32,004 bases of DNA from a virus. This document shows, in pieces, positions 9,156-16,697 of this stretch (position 1 is its first letter; each line of letters opens with the position of its first letter). The notes under the pieces were generated by a model that searched no databases, was not told the DNA's origin, and saw nothing but the letters and a program-made list of their open reading frames with translations. A program made the position numbers and the translations under genes. The stretch is from the IMG/VR virus record IMGVR_UViG_3300023179_000336, positions 1 to 32,004 of that record, one strand, 5' to 3'.

Positions 9156-9830
9156 ATGAGTTTAGCACACGGACCAGCAATCGTTACATCTGGATTGCTT
9201 TTATACCTCGACGCAGCCAATTCTAAAAGTTATCCGGGATCAGGCAATTTTTGGTATGATATTAGTGGTAACGGAAATAATGGCACATTAGTAAACGGAG
9301 TCGCATATAATAGCGGCAATGGCGGAAATTTAGTATTTGATGGAGTCAATGATTATGTAAGCGTTAATTCTAATTTAGTACCAACAAACATTACAGTCAA
9401 TGCTTGGTTTTCTATTTCTGCTTCAGCATCACAAAGAATTTTAAGATGGAGATTTTATGGGTATGGTATCACTTTGACTGCTAACAACGCTATAGATATT
9501 GATGTTTGGAGTACTGTAAGTAACAACATAGGTGTTAGTTCTACTGATAATTATATTAGCCTAAATCAGATTTATCTTGCAACAATGACTGTGGGTAGTT
9601 CTGCAATAAGTTTATATGTAAATGGAACTTTGATTAATTCTGCATCGTTGGCAGCGAACTCAATATATTATCAGTCAGACGGAACTGGATTAGCCATAGG
9701 TACAGACGCCGGAGGATTAAACAAATTTTTGAATGGGAAAATATATTGCACTACTATATATAACCGCGCCCTTTCGGCAACCGAAGTTCTACAAAACTTT
9801 CAGGCTCTACGTGGGAGGTATGGAGTATAA
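9156..9830 (+). CDS. LamG/ConA-like protein, array member 6 (minimal form)
   Basis: A 224-residue single-domain member and the cleanest example of the family. AHGPAIVTSGLLLYLDAANS, then KSYPGSG and WYDISGNGNNGTLVNG lead in. LVFDGVNDYVSV marks the first LamG strands, then ITVNAWFSIS, LYVNGTLI and the tail RALSATEVLQNFQALRGRYG. It has no extra module, which makes it a good reference for the repeating unit. It starts after a 141-base gap, with TAAGG 3 bases and AAAAGGA 11 bases before the ATG. Its final GGGAGGTATGGAG is the ribosome-binding site of the next gene. Confidence 0.82.
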   Translation: MSLAHGPAIVTSGLLLYLDAANSKSYPGSGNFWYDISGNGNNGTLVNGVAYNSGNGGNLVFDGVNDYVSVNSNLVPTNITVNAWFSISASASQRILRWRFYGYGITLTANNAIDIDVWSTVSNNIGVSSTDNYISLNQIYLATMTVGSSAISLYVNGTLINSASLAANSIYYQSDGTGLAIGTDAGGLNKFLNGKIYCTTIYNRALSATEVLQNFQALRGRYGV

Positions 9831-9832
9831 CT

Positions 9833-10480
9833 ATGGCAGTATATCATAATTCATATATTCCTATGACCGGTCTAGTACAATGTCTGGATGCTGCCAATCC
9901 ACGTAGTTATCCGGGGTCCGGTAGTACATGGTATGATATATCTGGCAATGGACACAATATAGCATTAGGAGCAGGTGTTAGTTTTCAAAGTGGTGTTGGT
10001 AAGGGAGTTTTACAATTTGCTAAAGACGCAACCGGCACAGGTATAAATTCAACATTAAATTTAGCATCAAGCAATAATACAGTAATATCATTTGTAAGAA
10101 AATTGTCTGATGGTGATGTTGGTAGAACAATCACTGCACTAAACAATAACTGGTTAATGGCACACCATGATAATACATGGGGCGACTATTATGCTGAAGG
10201 TTGGGTAAATGATATAGGCAGTCCAACTAGCGATACTATATGGAGAATGTTTACTGCTACAGGAAATGTTGTGACAGATGTTTGGGCAATTTATGCTAAT
10301 GAAACATTATTAGCAAGTAATAGCAACGGTAGTCAGGGTCCAAATGGTTGGAATCTTAACGCACAATATAGTCAATATTCAAGTTGTCAAATAGCAAATT
10401 TGTTAGTGTGGAATAGAGTATTAACAACAACTGAAATTTCACAGGTGTTTAATTCTTTTAGAGGAAGGTACGGAGTATGA
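9833..10480 (+). CDS. LamG/ConA-like protein, array member 7 (minimal form)
   Basis: A 215-residue single-domain member. It has YIPMTGLVQCLDAANPRSYP, then GSGSTWYDISGNGHN. The strands after that (VLQFAKDATGTGINSTL, VISFVRKL) are more diverged, and the tail is RVLTTTEISQVFNSFRGRYG. It begins 3 bases after the previous stop and ends with an ATGA overlap into a small ORF. The shared lead-in and tail with member 6 show recent common origin. Sugar binding is likely but untested. Confidence 0.78.
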   Translation: MAVYHNSYIPMTGLVQCLDAANPRSYPGSGSTWYDISGNGHNIALGAGVSFQSGVGKGVLQFAKDATGTGINSTLNLASSNNTVISFVRKLSDGDVGRTITALNNNWLMAHHDNTWGDYYAEGWVNDIGSPTSDTIWRMFTATGNVVTDVWAIYANETLLASNSNGSQGPNGWNLNAQYSQYSSCQIANLLVWNRVLTTTEISQVFNSFRGRYGV

Positions 10481-10674
10481 TAAAGATAAAATATGTAGAT
10501 CCTATTTCTAAAAATGATGTTATAGAAGAACTTGACGATTCGATTGTTGATGTTGGTAAGTATTCTATCAACTTGCATAAAACCTATTTGTGCAAAGATG
10601 AATGCTACGGAGAAAATTGTAAAATATGGCAAGAAGTAAATGATCGTTTTATATTAGTTGGAGTTCAAGATTAA
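10477..10674 (+). CDS. Small Cys-containing hypothetical protein (65 aa)
   Basis: I do not recognise it. It is coupled by ATGA to the LamG gene before it and abuts the next one. The chain is acidic in the first half (EELDDSIVDVG). It has three close cysteines (LCKDECYGENCKIWQ), spacing C-x3-C-x4-C, and ends in VGVQD. The cysteines could bind a metal or form a disulfide. Its size and position match the other small ORFs of the array. Confidence 0.6.
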   Translation: MIKIKYVDPISKNDVIEELDDSIVDVGKYSINLHKTYLCKDECYGENCKIWQEVNDRFILVGVQD

Positions 10675-11448
10675 ATGCCTGTATTTTATGGTCCTACTAT
10701 AGTTACTGACAGTTTACAGATACATCTAGACTGGGGTAGTCTGAAATGTTATTCGGGATCAGGAACAACATTTTCAAACATAGCATATCCTTCAAGGAAT
10801 AACGGCTACATTAAAAATAATGTAATCTACTCAGCAATTAATGGCGGAATATTAACAACAGGTGGAGCACAAAGCGGTGCATTATATAATGTAGGAGACA
10901 GGATAGACATAAACACCAGTGCCGCCGGCGTAGATAGGTTTGGTGCTAACAGCTTTAGTATTATGGTCTGGGTTAATCAAATTTCTTCATCTGGTAGAAT
11001 ATTAAGTACAGGTAGTGCTGGCACAGGAACTGGAAATAGTGATAATTGTATATGGTATATGTGGATGGATACTAGCCAATACTATTGGTGGAATAGTGCC
11101 GGAGGCGGCGCGAACAACATCACAGCATCAGGAACATGGCACACTCCCGGAACGTGGCAACTGATTGGATTTACCTATAGTTATAATGAAGGCGGTAATG
11201 ATATAGTTAGATGTTATACCAACGGTGTTTTACAATTTTCAGGAACAACTCCAACCGCATCACATAGCTACATAGATCGAAGCGGCGAAACAACAATGCA
11301 GTGGACATTAGGTGGCGGATATAGCAGCAGTTGCTATAATCAAAATTCGGCCTGTAAATTTGGACCATTTTCATTGTACAATAAAAAATTATCAGATTTA
11401 GAAATGCTACAAAACTTTAATGCATTGCGCGGGAGATACGGCATATGA
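10675..11448 (+). CDS. LamG/ConA-like protein, array member 8
   Basis: A 257-residue single-domain member. It has YGPTIVTDSLQIHLDWGSLK, then CYSGSGTTFSNI, in place of the usual LDAANSKSY...WYDISG. A LamG core is visible in NSFSIMVWVNQISSSGRIL, later WQLIGFTYSY and VRCYTNGVLQFSG. The tail is KKLSDLEMLQNFNALRGRYG. The last 36 bases, together with the start of the next gene, form one copy of a 43-base exact repeat found again at the next junction. It overlaps the next gene by ATGA. Confidence 0.77.
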   Translation: MPVFYGPTIVTDSLQIHLDWGSLKCYSGSGTTFSNIAYPSRNNGYIKNNVIYSAINGGILTTGGAQSGALYNVGDRIDINTSAAGVDRFGANSFSIMVWVNQISSSGRILSTGSAGTGTGNSDNCIWYMWMDTSQYYWWNSAGGGANNITASGTWHTPGTWQLIGFTYSYNEGGNDIVRCYTNGVLQFSGTTPTASHSYIDRSGETTMQWTLGGGYSSSCYNQNSACKFGPFSLYNKKLSDLEMLQNFNALRGRYGI

Positions 11449-11455
11449 GTGTATT
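11413..11455 (+). repeat. 43-base junction repeat, copy 1
   Basis: This segment spans the stop/start overlap between two LamG genes and is identical to 12597-12639. It codes QNFNALRGRYGI without its first residue, then the overlapping ATGAGTGTATT of the next gene. It carries the GGGAG ribosome-binding site. The flanking coding sequence differs on both sides. Confidence 0.95.
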
Positions 11456-12632
11456 TTGTGGTCCTAAAGTATTTGGTAGCATATCTCCGAGTTGGGTAAT
11501 TGATCCTCTTTCCTTTAAAAATCAAGAAATTTTTGGCACTAATTTTTATTCTAATTCTAATTTTTCGGATGGCGCCGGCATTCCTCAAGAAAGCGGAAGT
11601 AACGCAACAAACACAATCATACAACTTGCTAATCCCGGCTCGACACCTTTTGTATTAGAGCAAACAGCTGGCACACCGTATACAGAATATCAAATAAATT
11701 TAACTACACAATTAATAGCAAATACCACATATTGTATGAGCGGATGGTATGCGGAATCTAGCGACTATAGCTGTGCTGATGGCAGCAGAATGTTTCACTC
11801 TCGTGCATTCAGCAATTCAGGGGCACATAATGCAACTGGCATAGGAATAGGAACAACAATAAAAACTCGAGTAGTTAACGGTATAACATGGAGATATTGT
11901 TACGAATTAATAACAACACCCTCAGATTATAGTAACAGCTTTAACTGGTATGTCGGATATGGAAATAACACATATACAGGCCACAGATATTATACAAATT
12001 TAAAATTAGAAAGAGGCACATTTCCTTCTATTAGAAACGTTTTAGCAGATTTTTCTCATACATATTCAGTTAACGGAACTAGCTTTGATAGTCAAGGGGG
12101 AATAACACTCGATGGAATTAATGATTATGTAAGGATTCCATTTGACAGCACATTCAATGTAACTTCTAATCCGTTTTCAGTAATTGTATGGGCAAAAAGA
12201 AATGACTCGTCTACTGGTTATAACGGATTAATAACTGCTGACAGCTCGGGCGATAATACTTGGAAAATTTTTAAAGATATTAACGAAGCCTACTATAAAG
12301 CTCGAGTTGGTAATACAATAGTTGCGATTACTGGAGGGTATACGGTAGGAAGATGGCATCAGTTTGCTTTTACTAGAGCAGGATCGGGTGCATCTACTGT
12401 AATTAAAACTTACTTGGATGGCGTTGAAGTAAACAGCCTGACTGGATCTATAACAGACCCTGCTAGTTTTTCTAATGATCTTGCACTAGGATCTTATAGA
12501 CTCAACGACGCTGTTTCTGGATATTTTCTTATGAATCAAACTATAGGTCCAATATATTTTTTCAGAGGAGCACTAACAGCACAGGATATATTGGATAACT
12601 TTAATGCATTGCGCGGGAGATACGGCATATGA
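11445..12632 (+). CDS. LamG/ConA-like protein, array member 9, with CBM-like N-terminal module
   Basis: A 395-residue protein. The N-terminal signature has decayed (FCGPKVFGSISPSWVIDPLS). A beta-rich module at about 30-205 has LIANTTYCMSGWYAESS near 90 and ends YYTNLKLERGTFPSIRNVL, a linker form typical after carbohydrate-binding-like domains. LamG follows from about 218: GGITLDGINDYVRIPFDS, FSVIVWAKRND, WHQFAFTRAG and TYLDGVEVNS. The tail is GALTAQDILDNFNALRGRYG. Both of its ends lie in the 43-base repeat, so the whole gene is flanked by direct repeats and could be lost or gained by recombination between them. Confidence 0.78.
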   Translation: MSVFCGPKVFGSISPSWVIDPLSFKNQEIFGTNFYSNSNFSDGAGIPQESGSNATNTIIQLANPGSTPFVLEQTAGTPYTEYQINLTTQLIANTTYCMSGWYAESSDYSCADGSRMFHSRAFSNSGAHNATGIGIGTTIKTRVVNGITWRYCYELITTPSDYSNSFNWYVGYGNNTYTGHRYYTNLKLERGTFPSIRNVLADFSHTYSVNGTSFDSQGGITLDGINDYVRIPFDSTFNVTSNPFSVIVWAKRNDSSTGYNGLITADSSGDNTWKIFKDINEAYYKARVGNTIVAITGGYTVGRWHQFAFTRAGSGASTVIKTYLDGVEVNSLTGSITDPASFSNDLALGSYRLNDAVSGYFLMNQTIGPIYFFRGALTAQDILDNFNALRGRYGI

Positions 12633-12639
12633 GTGTATT
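12597..12639 (+). repeat. 43-base junction repeat, copy 2
   Basis: Identical to 11413-11455 and placed the same way over the stop/start overlap. The two copies are 1184 bases apart, the start-to-start distance of one LamG gene to the next. Confidence 0.95.
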
Positions 12640-13360
12640 CGCTGGACCTAATATTATAACCAGCGGTCTTGTTTTAAAACTTGATGCCGTTAACTCTAAA
12701 AGTTATAACGGAACTACAACATGGTATGATATGAGTCCATTGAGGGCCAACGGTACCATGTACGGAACTGTTCCTACATCTTCTGACGGCGGCGGCTGCT
12801 TTGATTTTAGCACAATTTCAGGCACCTACTCCGGCGATGCTAGTTTAGGATTCACTTTTGCTAGCAATATGATTCCTACAACAGGTAGTTTTACATTGTG
12901 CACTTGGCTTAAAAATCCTCCTGCCAGTGTAGGGCAATGCGGAATGTTTAGCAATGCCGGTGGTGCAAACGGATATAGATTCGGTGTTGGTCGAGATGCT
13001 TGTTATGTGCTAATGTCAGGAGCAAGCGGCGAAGGATACTCCGAGCCACAACTATCTTTCAGTTCTACTTTAAACACTACATTGTGGTATAATGTCTGCA
13101 TGGTGTTTGACAGAGTAGGCACCAATAGCGGTGGTACACCCCAGTGGCAACTTTATCTAAATGGAGTATATCAAACAGCTACCAATATGGGTACTCCTCA
13201 ATCAGCCGCAACAACCACGGCAGCTCCGGGGCTGGTTCGAAGTGCTTGTTGCGGGCTATATACTGGGAAATTAGCTACTTTTTCCGCTTATAATCGTGCT
13301 TTGAGTGTTTCCGAGATAATGCAAAATTTTAACTGTCTAAGGAGTCGTTTTGAGATTTAG
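12629..13360 (+). CDS. LamG/ConA-like protein, array member 10 (last of the array)
   Basis: A 243-residue single-domain member. It has FAGPNIITSGLVLKLDAVNS, then KSYNGTTTWYDMSPLRANGT. The core shows GSFTLCTWLKNPP, LWYNVCMVFDR and WQLYLNGVYQT. The tail RALSVSEIMQNFNCLRSRF lacks the final GRYG, as fits the last gene, which need not provide a ribosome-binding site. It is followed by a 142-base non-coding gap with late promoter motifs, so the array transcript probably ends near here, though I saw no strong terminator. Confidence 0.78.
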   Translation: MSVFAGPNIITSGLVLKLDAVNSKSYNGTTTWYDMSPLRANGTMYGTVPTSSDGGGCFDFSTISGTYSGDASLGFTFASNMIPTTGSFTLCTWLKNPPASVGQCGMFSNAGGANGYRFGVGRDACYVLMSGASGEGYSEPQLSFSSTLNTTLWYNVCMVFDRVGTNSGGTPQWQLYLNGVYQTATNMGTPQSAATTTAAPGLVRSACCGLYTGKLATFSAYNRALSVSEIMQNFNCLRSRFEI

Positions 13361-13367
13361 AAATTTT

Positions 13368-13375
13368 AATAAATA
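13368..13375 (+). promoter_or_regulatory. Possible late promoter element AATAAATA
   Basis: It lies 7 bases after the last LamG stop and is followed by ACTTGTAAT. The same AATAAATAACTT occurs just before the gene at 29100. It may be a weak late promoter or chance in AT-rich DNA. Confidence 0.35.
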
Positions 13376-13413
13376 ACTTGTAATTTTATTTTTTGATATA
13401 ACTAAACACAGCC

Positions 13414-13421
13414 TATAAATA
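13414..13421 (+). promoter_or_regulatory. T4-type late promoter element TATAAATA
   Basis: A perfect match to the T4 late promoter -10 element, in the 142-base gap (13361-13502) between the LamG array and a + strand set of three genes. It would give a leader of about 75 bases before the ATG at 13503, which has its own AAGGA 7 bases upstream. T4 late promoters are read by the phage sigma factor gp55; that gene is not in this window. Confidence 0.75.
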
Positions 13422-13502
13422 AAAGGCCACTAGGATATATTAAGGGCAATTTTATCAGCTATAGGATTATCTAAAACAATAAGCAGAGCCAAGGAATAAG
13501 CA

Positions 13503-13739
13503 ATGGGAACATTACCGGGCACCGGTCAACAAATTAGTATGGGCAAAGTACAAAAAGCCTATAATAATGTAACTCCTGGTACAGGAGGTAATGCTATAGC
13601 TGGAAGTCAAAATGTTAGGTTGAGTGCCAGTCTAGGAGCTAACTATGGAGGTAAGTCGGCTGGAGCGGCTATAAGTTTTAGTTCTACCTTTGGTGGTTTG
13701 ACTACTCCTTACTCATATCCAGGACCCGGCGGATCATAA
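13503..13739 (+). CDS. Small fibre-like virion protein (78 aa)
   Basis: The chain is rich in G, S and A and low in charge. The ISMGKVQKAY near residue 11, the QNVRLSASLG in the middle and the AISFSSTFGG near the end follow a pattern (IS(M/L)G.V ... V.LS..LG ... ISFS...GK) that I associate with short phage fibre and virion proteins. It ends PGPGGS. It is the first gene after a perfect TATAAATA and has AAGGA 7 bases before the ATG. A structural role is inferred; the exact place in the virion is unknown. Confidence 0.6.
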   Translation: MGTLPGTGQQISMGKVQKAYNNVTPGTGGNAIAGSQNVRLSASLGANYGGKSAGAAISFSSTFGGLTTPYSYPGPGGS

Positions 13740-13755
13740 TTTTTTTAGGATGAAA

Positions 13756-14235
13756 ATGGTTAAACGAAAATTTAATATAGATAAAATACTAAAATTAGCA
13801 GCAAAAGGCCCTTCAGAATGGGAACTAGACAATATTATATGGGGAGATAGATTATCTAATCCTAAAACACTTTTGCTATTTTTAGAAAGAATTAAAACTT
13901 TAGAATCTTTAGCTAAATCTGCTTCCGCTGATGAACAAAAAGAGTTACAGATACTGCGAGAGCTAGCCGACGATCTTAATGAAGAAGAAGTAGTTGAAAT
14001 GCTGTCAGACGATGAAGAAACTGTCAAGCACAATTTTATAGAATCTTTGGCAAGGCAAAATGCGCTAGAAGTTTTATGTAAAGATAGGATGAGCATTGAA
14101 TCTATGACAGTGATGTGCAAATTAAGCCCAAATGATTTTATTCTAGTATCCAAGCGCACGCAGGATCTAATAAATTCAATTCACGAATTAGTTATTCAAG
14201 GGGAAACGTTAAGTAGCGATGTGGCGGGAGCATGA
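13756..14235 (+). CDS. Conserved unknown protein of T4-like phages, about 159 aa
   Basis: A helical, acidic protein. It opens VKRKFNIDKILKLAAKGPSE, then WELDNIIWGDRLSNPKT; the K(F)NIDKLL..AAKGP..WEL start is familiar from uncharacterised proteins of aquatic T4-like phages. About residues 55-95 are very acidic (ADDLNEEEVVEMLSDDEE). I chose the second in-frame ATG because AGGA lies 5 bases before it; the ATG at 13750 overlaps that AGGA and has no site of its own. It overlaps the glycosyltransferase start by ATGA, so the two are coupled. No function can be assigned. Confidence 0.7.
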   Translation: MVKRKFNIDKILKLAAKGPSEWELDNIIWGDRLSNPKTLLLFLERIKTLESLAKSASADEQKELQILRELADDLNEEEVVEMLSDDEETVKHNFIESLARQNALEVLCKDRMSIESMTVMCKLSPNDFILVSKRTQDLINSIHELVIQGETLSSDVAGA

Positions 14236-14885
14236 AAAAAACAGTTTTTAGCTCAAGTCAATGGTCTTTAAAAAAAAGTAAACTGGCAGTTTTAGTACCT
14301 TGTAGAGATATTTTACATTCGGCCCATGCATTGTGTTTAACTGAACTCGTGAAACTTAATACCATGAACAACATAGATACACATGTTGTTATGGAAGCTA
14401 GCACTATTCTTTTAACCCAGCGTGAAAGACTGGCATTAGAGGCTCAAAATATTGGTGCAGATTACATGCTGTGGCTAGACAGCGACATGGTTTTCCCTGC
14501 ATCTACAGCACTTAGATTACTAGCCCATAAAGAACCCGTGGTAGCGGCCAATTATATTAGGCGTCAACCGCCCTACAAAGGCGTAGCCTATCAAACCATA
14601 GGTGATTGGCAAAATCCTTTACCATACGAAACATATGATGAACTTATAGAAGTAGAAGGTGTTGGTATGGGCTGTATGCTGGTTAAAACTGAAATTTTAG
14701 ATAAAATCAAGCGGCCTTGGTTTGAATTTGGATGGACCAGTAAAACAGACGATTGGCTAGGCGAAGATATGATATTTTGTCAAAAAATGACCGCAGCAGG
14801 ATATACAGTAAAAATAGATACTCAGTTGAGTATGGAAACTAGACATCTAGGAACCTATGCATTTGGTCCTGATCTATTAAATTAA
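14232..14885 (+). CDS. GT-A fold glycosyltransferase
   Basis: A 217-residue protein with the GT-A plan. A nucleotide-binding start (KLAVLVPCRDILHSAHALC) leads to the metal-binding D83-S-D85 in WLDSDMVFP. Then come VVAANYIRRQPPY, a middle EVEGVGMGCMLVKTEIL, and the acidic WLGEDMIFCQKMTAAGY that commonly holds the catalytic or acceptor-side acid in this group. Such enzymes move a sugar from a nucleotide sugar to an acceptor. Being in a late, structural operon beside a fibre-like gene, it may glycosylate a virion protein rather than DNA or the host surface; this is inference. It ends 9 bases into the convergent Nudix gene. Confidence 0.82.
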   Translation: MKKTVFSSSQWSLKKSKLAVLVPCRDILHSAHALCLTELVKLNTMNNIDTHVVMEASTILLTQRERLALEAQNIGADYMLWLDSDMVFPASTALRLLAHKEPVVAANYIRRQPPYKGVAYQTIGDWQNPLPYETYDELIEVEGVGMGCMLVKTEILDKIKRPWFEFGWTSKTDDWLGEDMIFCQKMTAAGYTVKIDTQLSMETRHLGTYAFGPDLLN

Positions 14886-15314
14886 ATTCAATAATATTTC
14901 TAGCTTGGTTCTTATGGTCTTGTTATTAAGGCTCTGCTTTAGAGCTTGATGTAAGGGTTTAGGATATAAGTTATAACTGCACCAGGCATATCCGCTATGT
15001 TCGTTGTTTAGAGAAGGAATAAATTCCTTGTCTACAATTAAAACATATGTATTGTAATTAAATTGTTGATCGTTACTGACAAAAAGTTCTAATGGCACTA
15101 TTTTTTTAATAGTGGGAATTTTCCCTACTTCTTCTTGTATTTCTCTACTCAAACCATCTAAGATAGTGTTATCATTGGGTTCTTTTTTACCCCCAACAAG
15201 CCCCCAAGCGCCTATTGTTTTTTCCTTGGTTCTTTGCACAAAGAGAAAACGTTTAGTTTCTTTGGCCAAAAACAGACCACCGCTACAAATAATTTTTACA
15301 GAACCAGTCTCCAT
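14877..15314 (-). CDS. Nudix-family hydrolase (diverged Nudix box)
   Basis: A 145-residue protein. It has FLFVQRTKEKTIGAWGLVGG, then KKEPND...REIQEEVG, as in Nudix enzymes that hydrolyse nucleoside diphosphate-linked compounds. The metal-binding R57-E58 and E61-E62 with G64 are intact. The loop before them is one residue longer than the standard box, and the first glutamate (after G-x5) is replaced by N or D. Activity may therefore be altered or weak. It is the last gene of the - strand unit gp14-gp15-Nudix; its start overlaps the end of gp15 by 19 bases. T4 also has a Nudix enzyme (NudE), though not at this place. Substrate unknown. Confidence 0.8.
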   Translation of the reverse strand: METGSVKIICSGGLFLAKETKRFLFVQRTKEKTIGAWGLVGGKKEPNDNTILDGLSREIQEEVGKIPTIKKIVPLELFVSNDQQFNYNTYVLIVDKEFIPSLNNEHSGYAWCSYNLYPKPLHQALKQSLNNKTIRTKLEILLNLI

Positions 15315-16696
15315 AACTGCTTATCATAAATCCCTTCAAAACTTTTAGTCCAAGATCCTTCTATCCATTTATATTGAACACCAGTGTATGAATTAGTTAT
15401 GTAGGTGACTGCAGTTTCAGTTAAAGAATTGAATAGTATATTCCATGTAGAACCATCCCATTCTACAATATCATTTGCATGAGCTTGAAAATCGGATGAA
15501 TCCAAATTTTTCCATGCTTGAGGACCTATATATCCTACTGTTCCATATTTAGGATTTACATTAATATCTTCCAATATCAAATATCTTGTTCCTGCAACCT
15601 TAACTTTAGGGTTATAATTCTCAGGATTAATTATAGCATCAACAGTGCCTCGACCTGAAATAATTGTGTTAGATGGCAGAGTAGCAGGATCAAAATTTAA
15701 TAGCATACGATTATCATCTAAAGGATCTATACTTATATAGGCAACTATTTCTGTATCGTTATCTTTGTTTAATCTTAAAGTGCTTAGGCCTGCTCTAAAT
15801 TGCCCAGGATATAAATCTAAAATATTATACCAACTAGCTCGATTACTAGGAACATTTAGTTCTACTAAACTTTGATTGCTAGCATTATTGTAGATCAGAC
15901 TGGCAACATTATTAATAACAAGTAGATCAAAATTACCTGGTGTTACTGTTACACTGCCTTGATCATCTCCTATATTACTGAGCACAGCGTCAGTTAAATC
16001 AAAATCGCTGGCTATAGTTCCAGGAACATTTGAAAATATATTAGCAATAATTTTTGTAATAATGCCCAGTCTCTTTACCTTGGCAGGTGGTGTTATCCAT
16101 ATAGGAGTTTCAAATATCATGGTCAAAATGTCTATATTTTGTTCCACGCCCTGTGGAATGTTTCTGCTGGTAAATATTTGACTTTTTAGAGTTACTGTAG
16201 ATAAACTGGTCCAGTCTATGTAGTTGTCTGTAGTCTGTAATTCAAGGCTGGGGTTAAACAATACTGCAATCTGTTCCCATATTTGGAATTTTTGATCAGT
16301 ATTAGTTGACCAAATATCTGCAGCAAAATCTGCAAGGTAAGGAGTTGGCATTAATCTTTCTACTGTGTAATTAGACCCTTGCTTATTAATATAATATTCA
16401 CCAGTTTCTTCATTGAAAGCACGCTCTCTAATGTGTATCTTGCCTACAAAACTAGGATCTTGAACTCTATTTCTATCATACTGTAGATCTTTTACATAGC
16501 AGGCAATAAAAGGTGCTGATGGTATAACATTTTCTGAATTCTTATTCAAAATACTAGCGACCTGTCTGTTCATATCACCATAACGAACAGGAACCCTAAT
16601 TATATTACCTTTACCATCTTTATAACTAAAGTTGCTGAGCATTCTAATGAATTGCCCGATATACCGTTTAAGTTGACCGTCATAAAAATGATCCAT
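15296..16696 (-). CDS. 15: Tail terminator / tail completion protein gp15 (enlarged)
   Basis: T4 gp15 caps the finished tail and joins it to the neck. This protein starts FYDGQLKRYIGQFIRMLSNF and continues IRVPVRYGDMNRQ, matching the gp15 opening (FYN..FRRY...FSNI...RVP..Y). The middle has YIDWTSLSTVTLKSQIF and IFETPIWITPPAKVK, as in the family. T4 gp15 is about 272 residues and this one is 466. The extra length is mostly C-terminal, including short aromatic modules (DIVEWDGSTWNILF and VQYKWIEGSWTKSF) of the kind also inserted in the sheath. It starts one base after the gp14 stop, so the two are translated together. Confidence 0.85.
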   Translation of the reverse strand: MDHFYDGQLKRYIGQFIRMLSNFSYKDGKGNIIRVPVRYGDMNRQVASILNKNSENVIPSAPFIACYVKDLQYDRNRVQDPSFVGKIHIRERAFNEETGEYYINKQGSNYTVERLMPTPYLADFAADIWSTNTDQKFQIWEQIAVLFNPSLELQTTDNYIDWTSLSTVTLKSQIFTSRNIPQGVEQNIDILTMIFETPIWITPPAKVKRLGIITKIIANIFSNVPGTIASDFDLTDAVLSNIGDDQGSVTVTPGNFDLLVINNVASLIYNNASNQSLVELNVPSNRASWYNILDLYPGQFRAGLSTLRLNKDNDTEIVAYISIDPLDDNRMLLNFDPATLPSNTIISGRGTVDAIINPENYNPKVKVAGTRYLILEDINVNPKYGTVGYIGPQAWKNLDSSDFQAHANDIVEWDGSTWNILFNSLTETAVTYITNSYTGVQYKWIEGSWTKSFEGIYDKQLWRLVL

Positions 16697-16697
16697 A

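Noticed and set aside
1835-13360. Diversity-generating retroelement acting on the lectin-fold genes
   Set aside because: I found no reverse transcriptase or template-repeat copy in the window, and the paralogues differ throughout rather than at adenines of one variable end.
13411-13427. GCCT...AGGC inverted repeat as a terminator after the LamG array
   Set aside because: Only a short stem enclosing the TATAAATA, with no T-run after it; the promoter reading explains the site better.
13734-14159. A 141-codon antisense ORF opposite the conserved unknown gene
   Set aside because: The + strand frame has a ribosome-binding site, ATGA coupling and a familiar protein pattern; the antisense product is Ser/Leu-rich shadow sequence.
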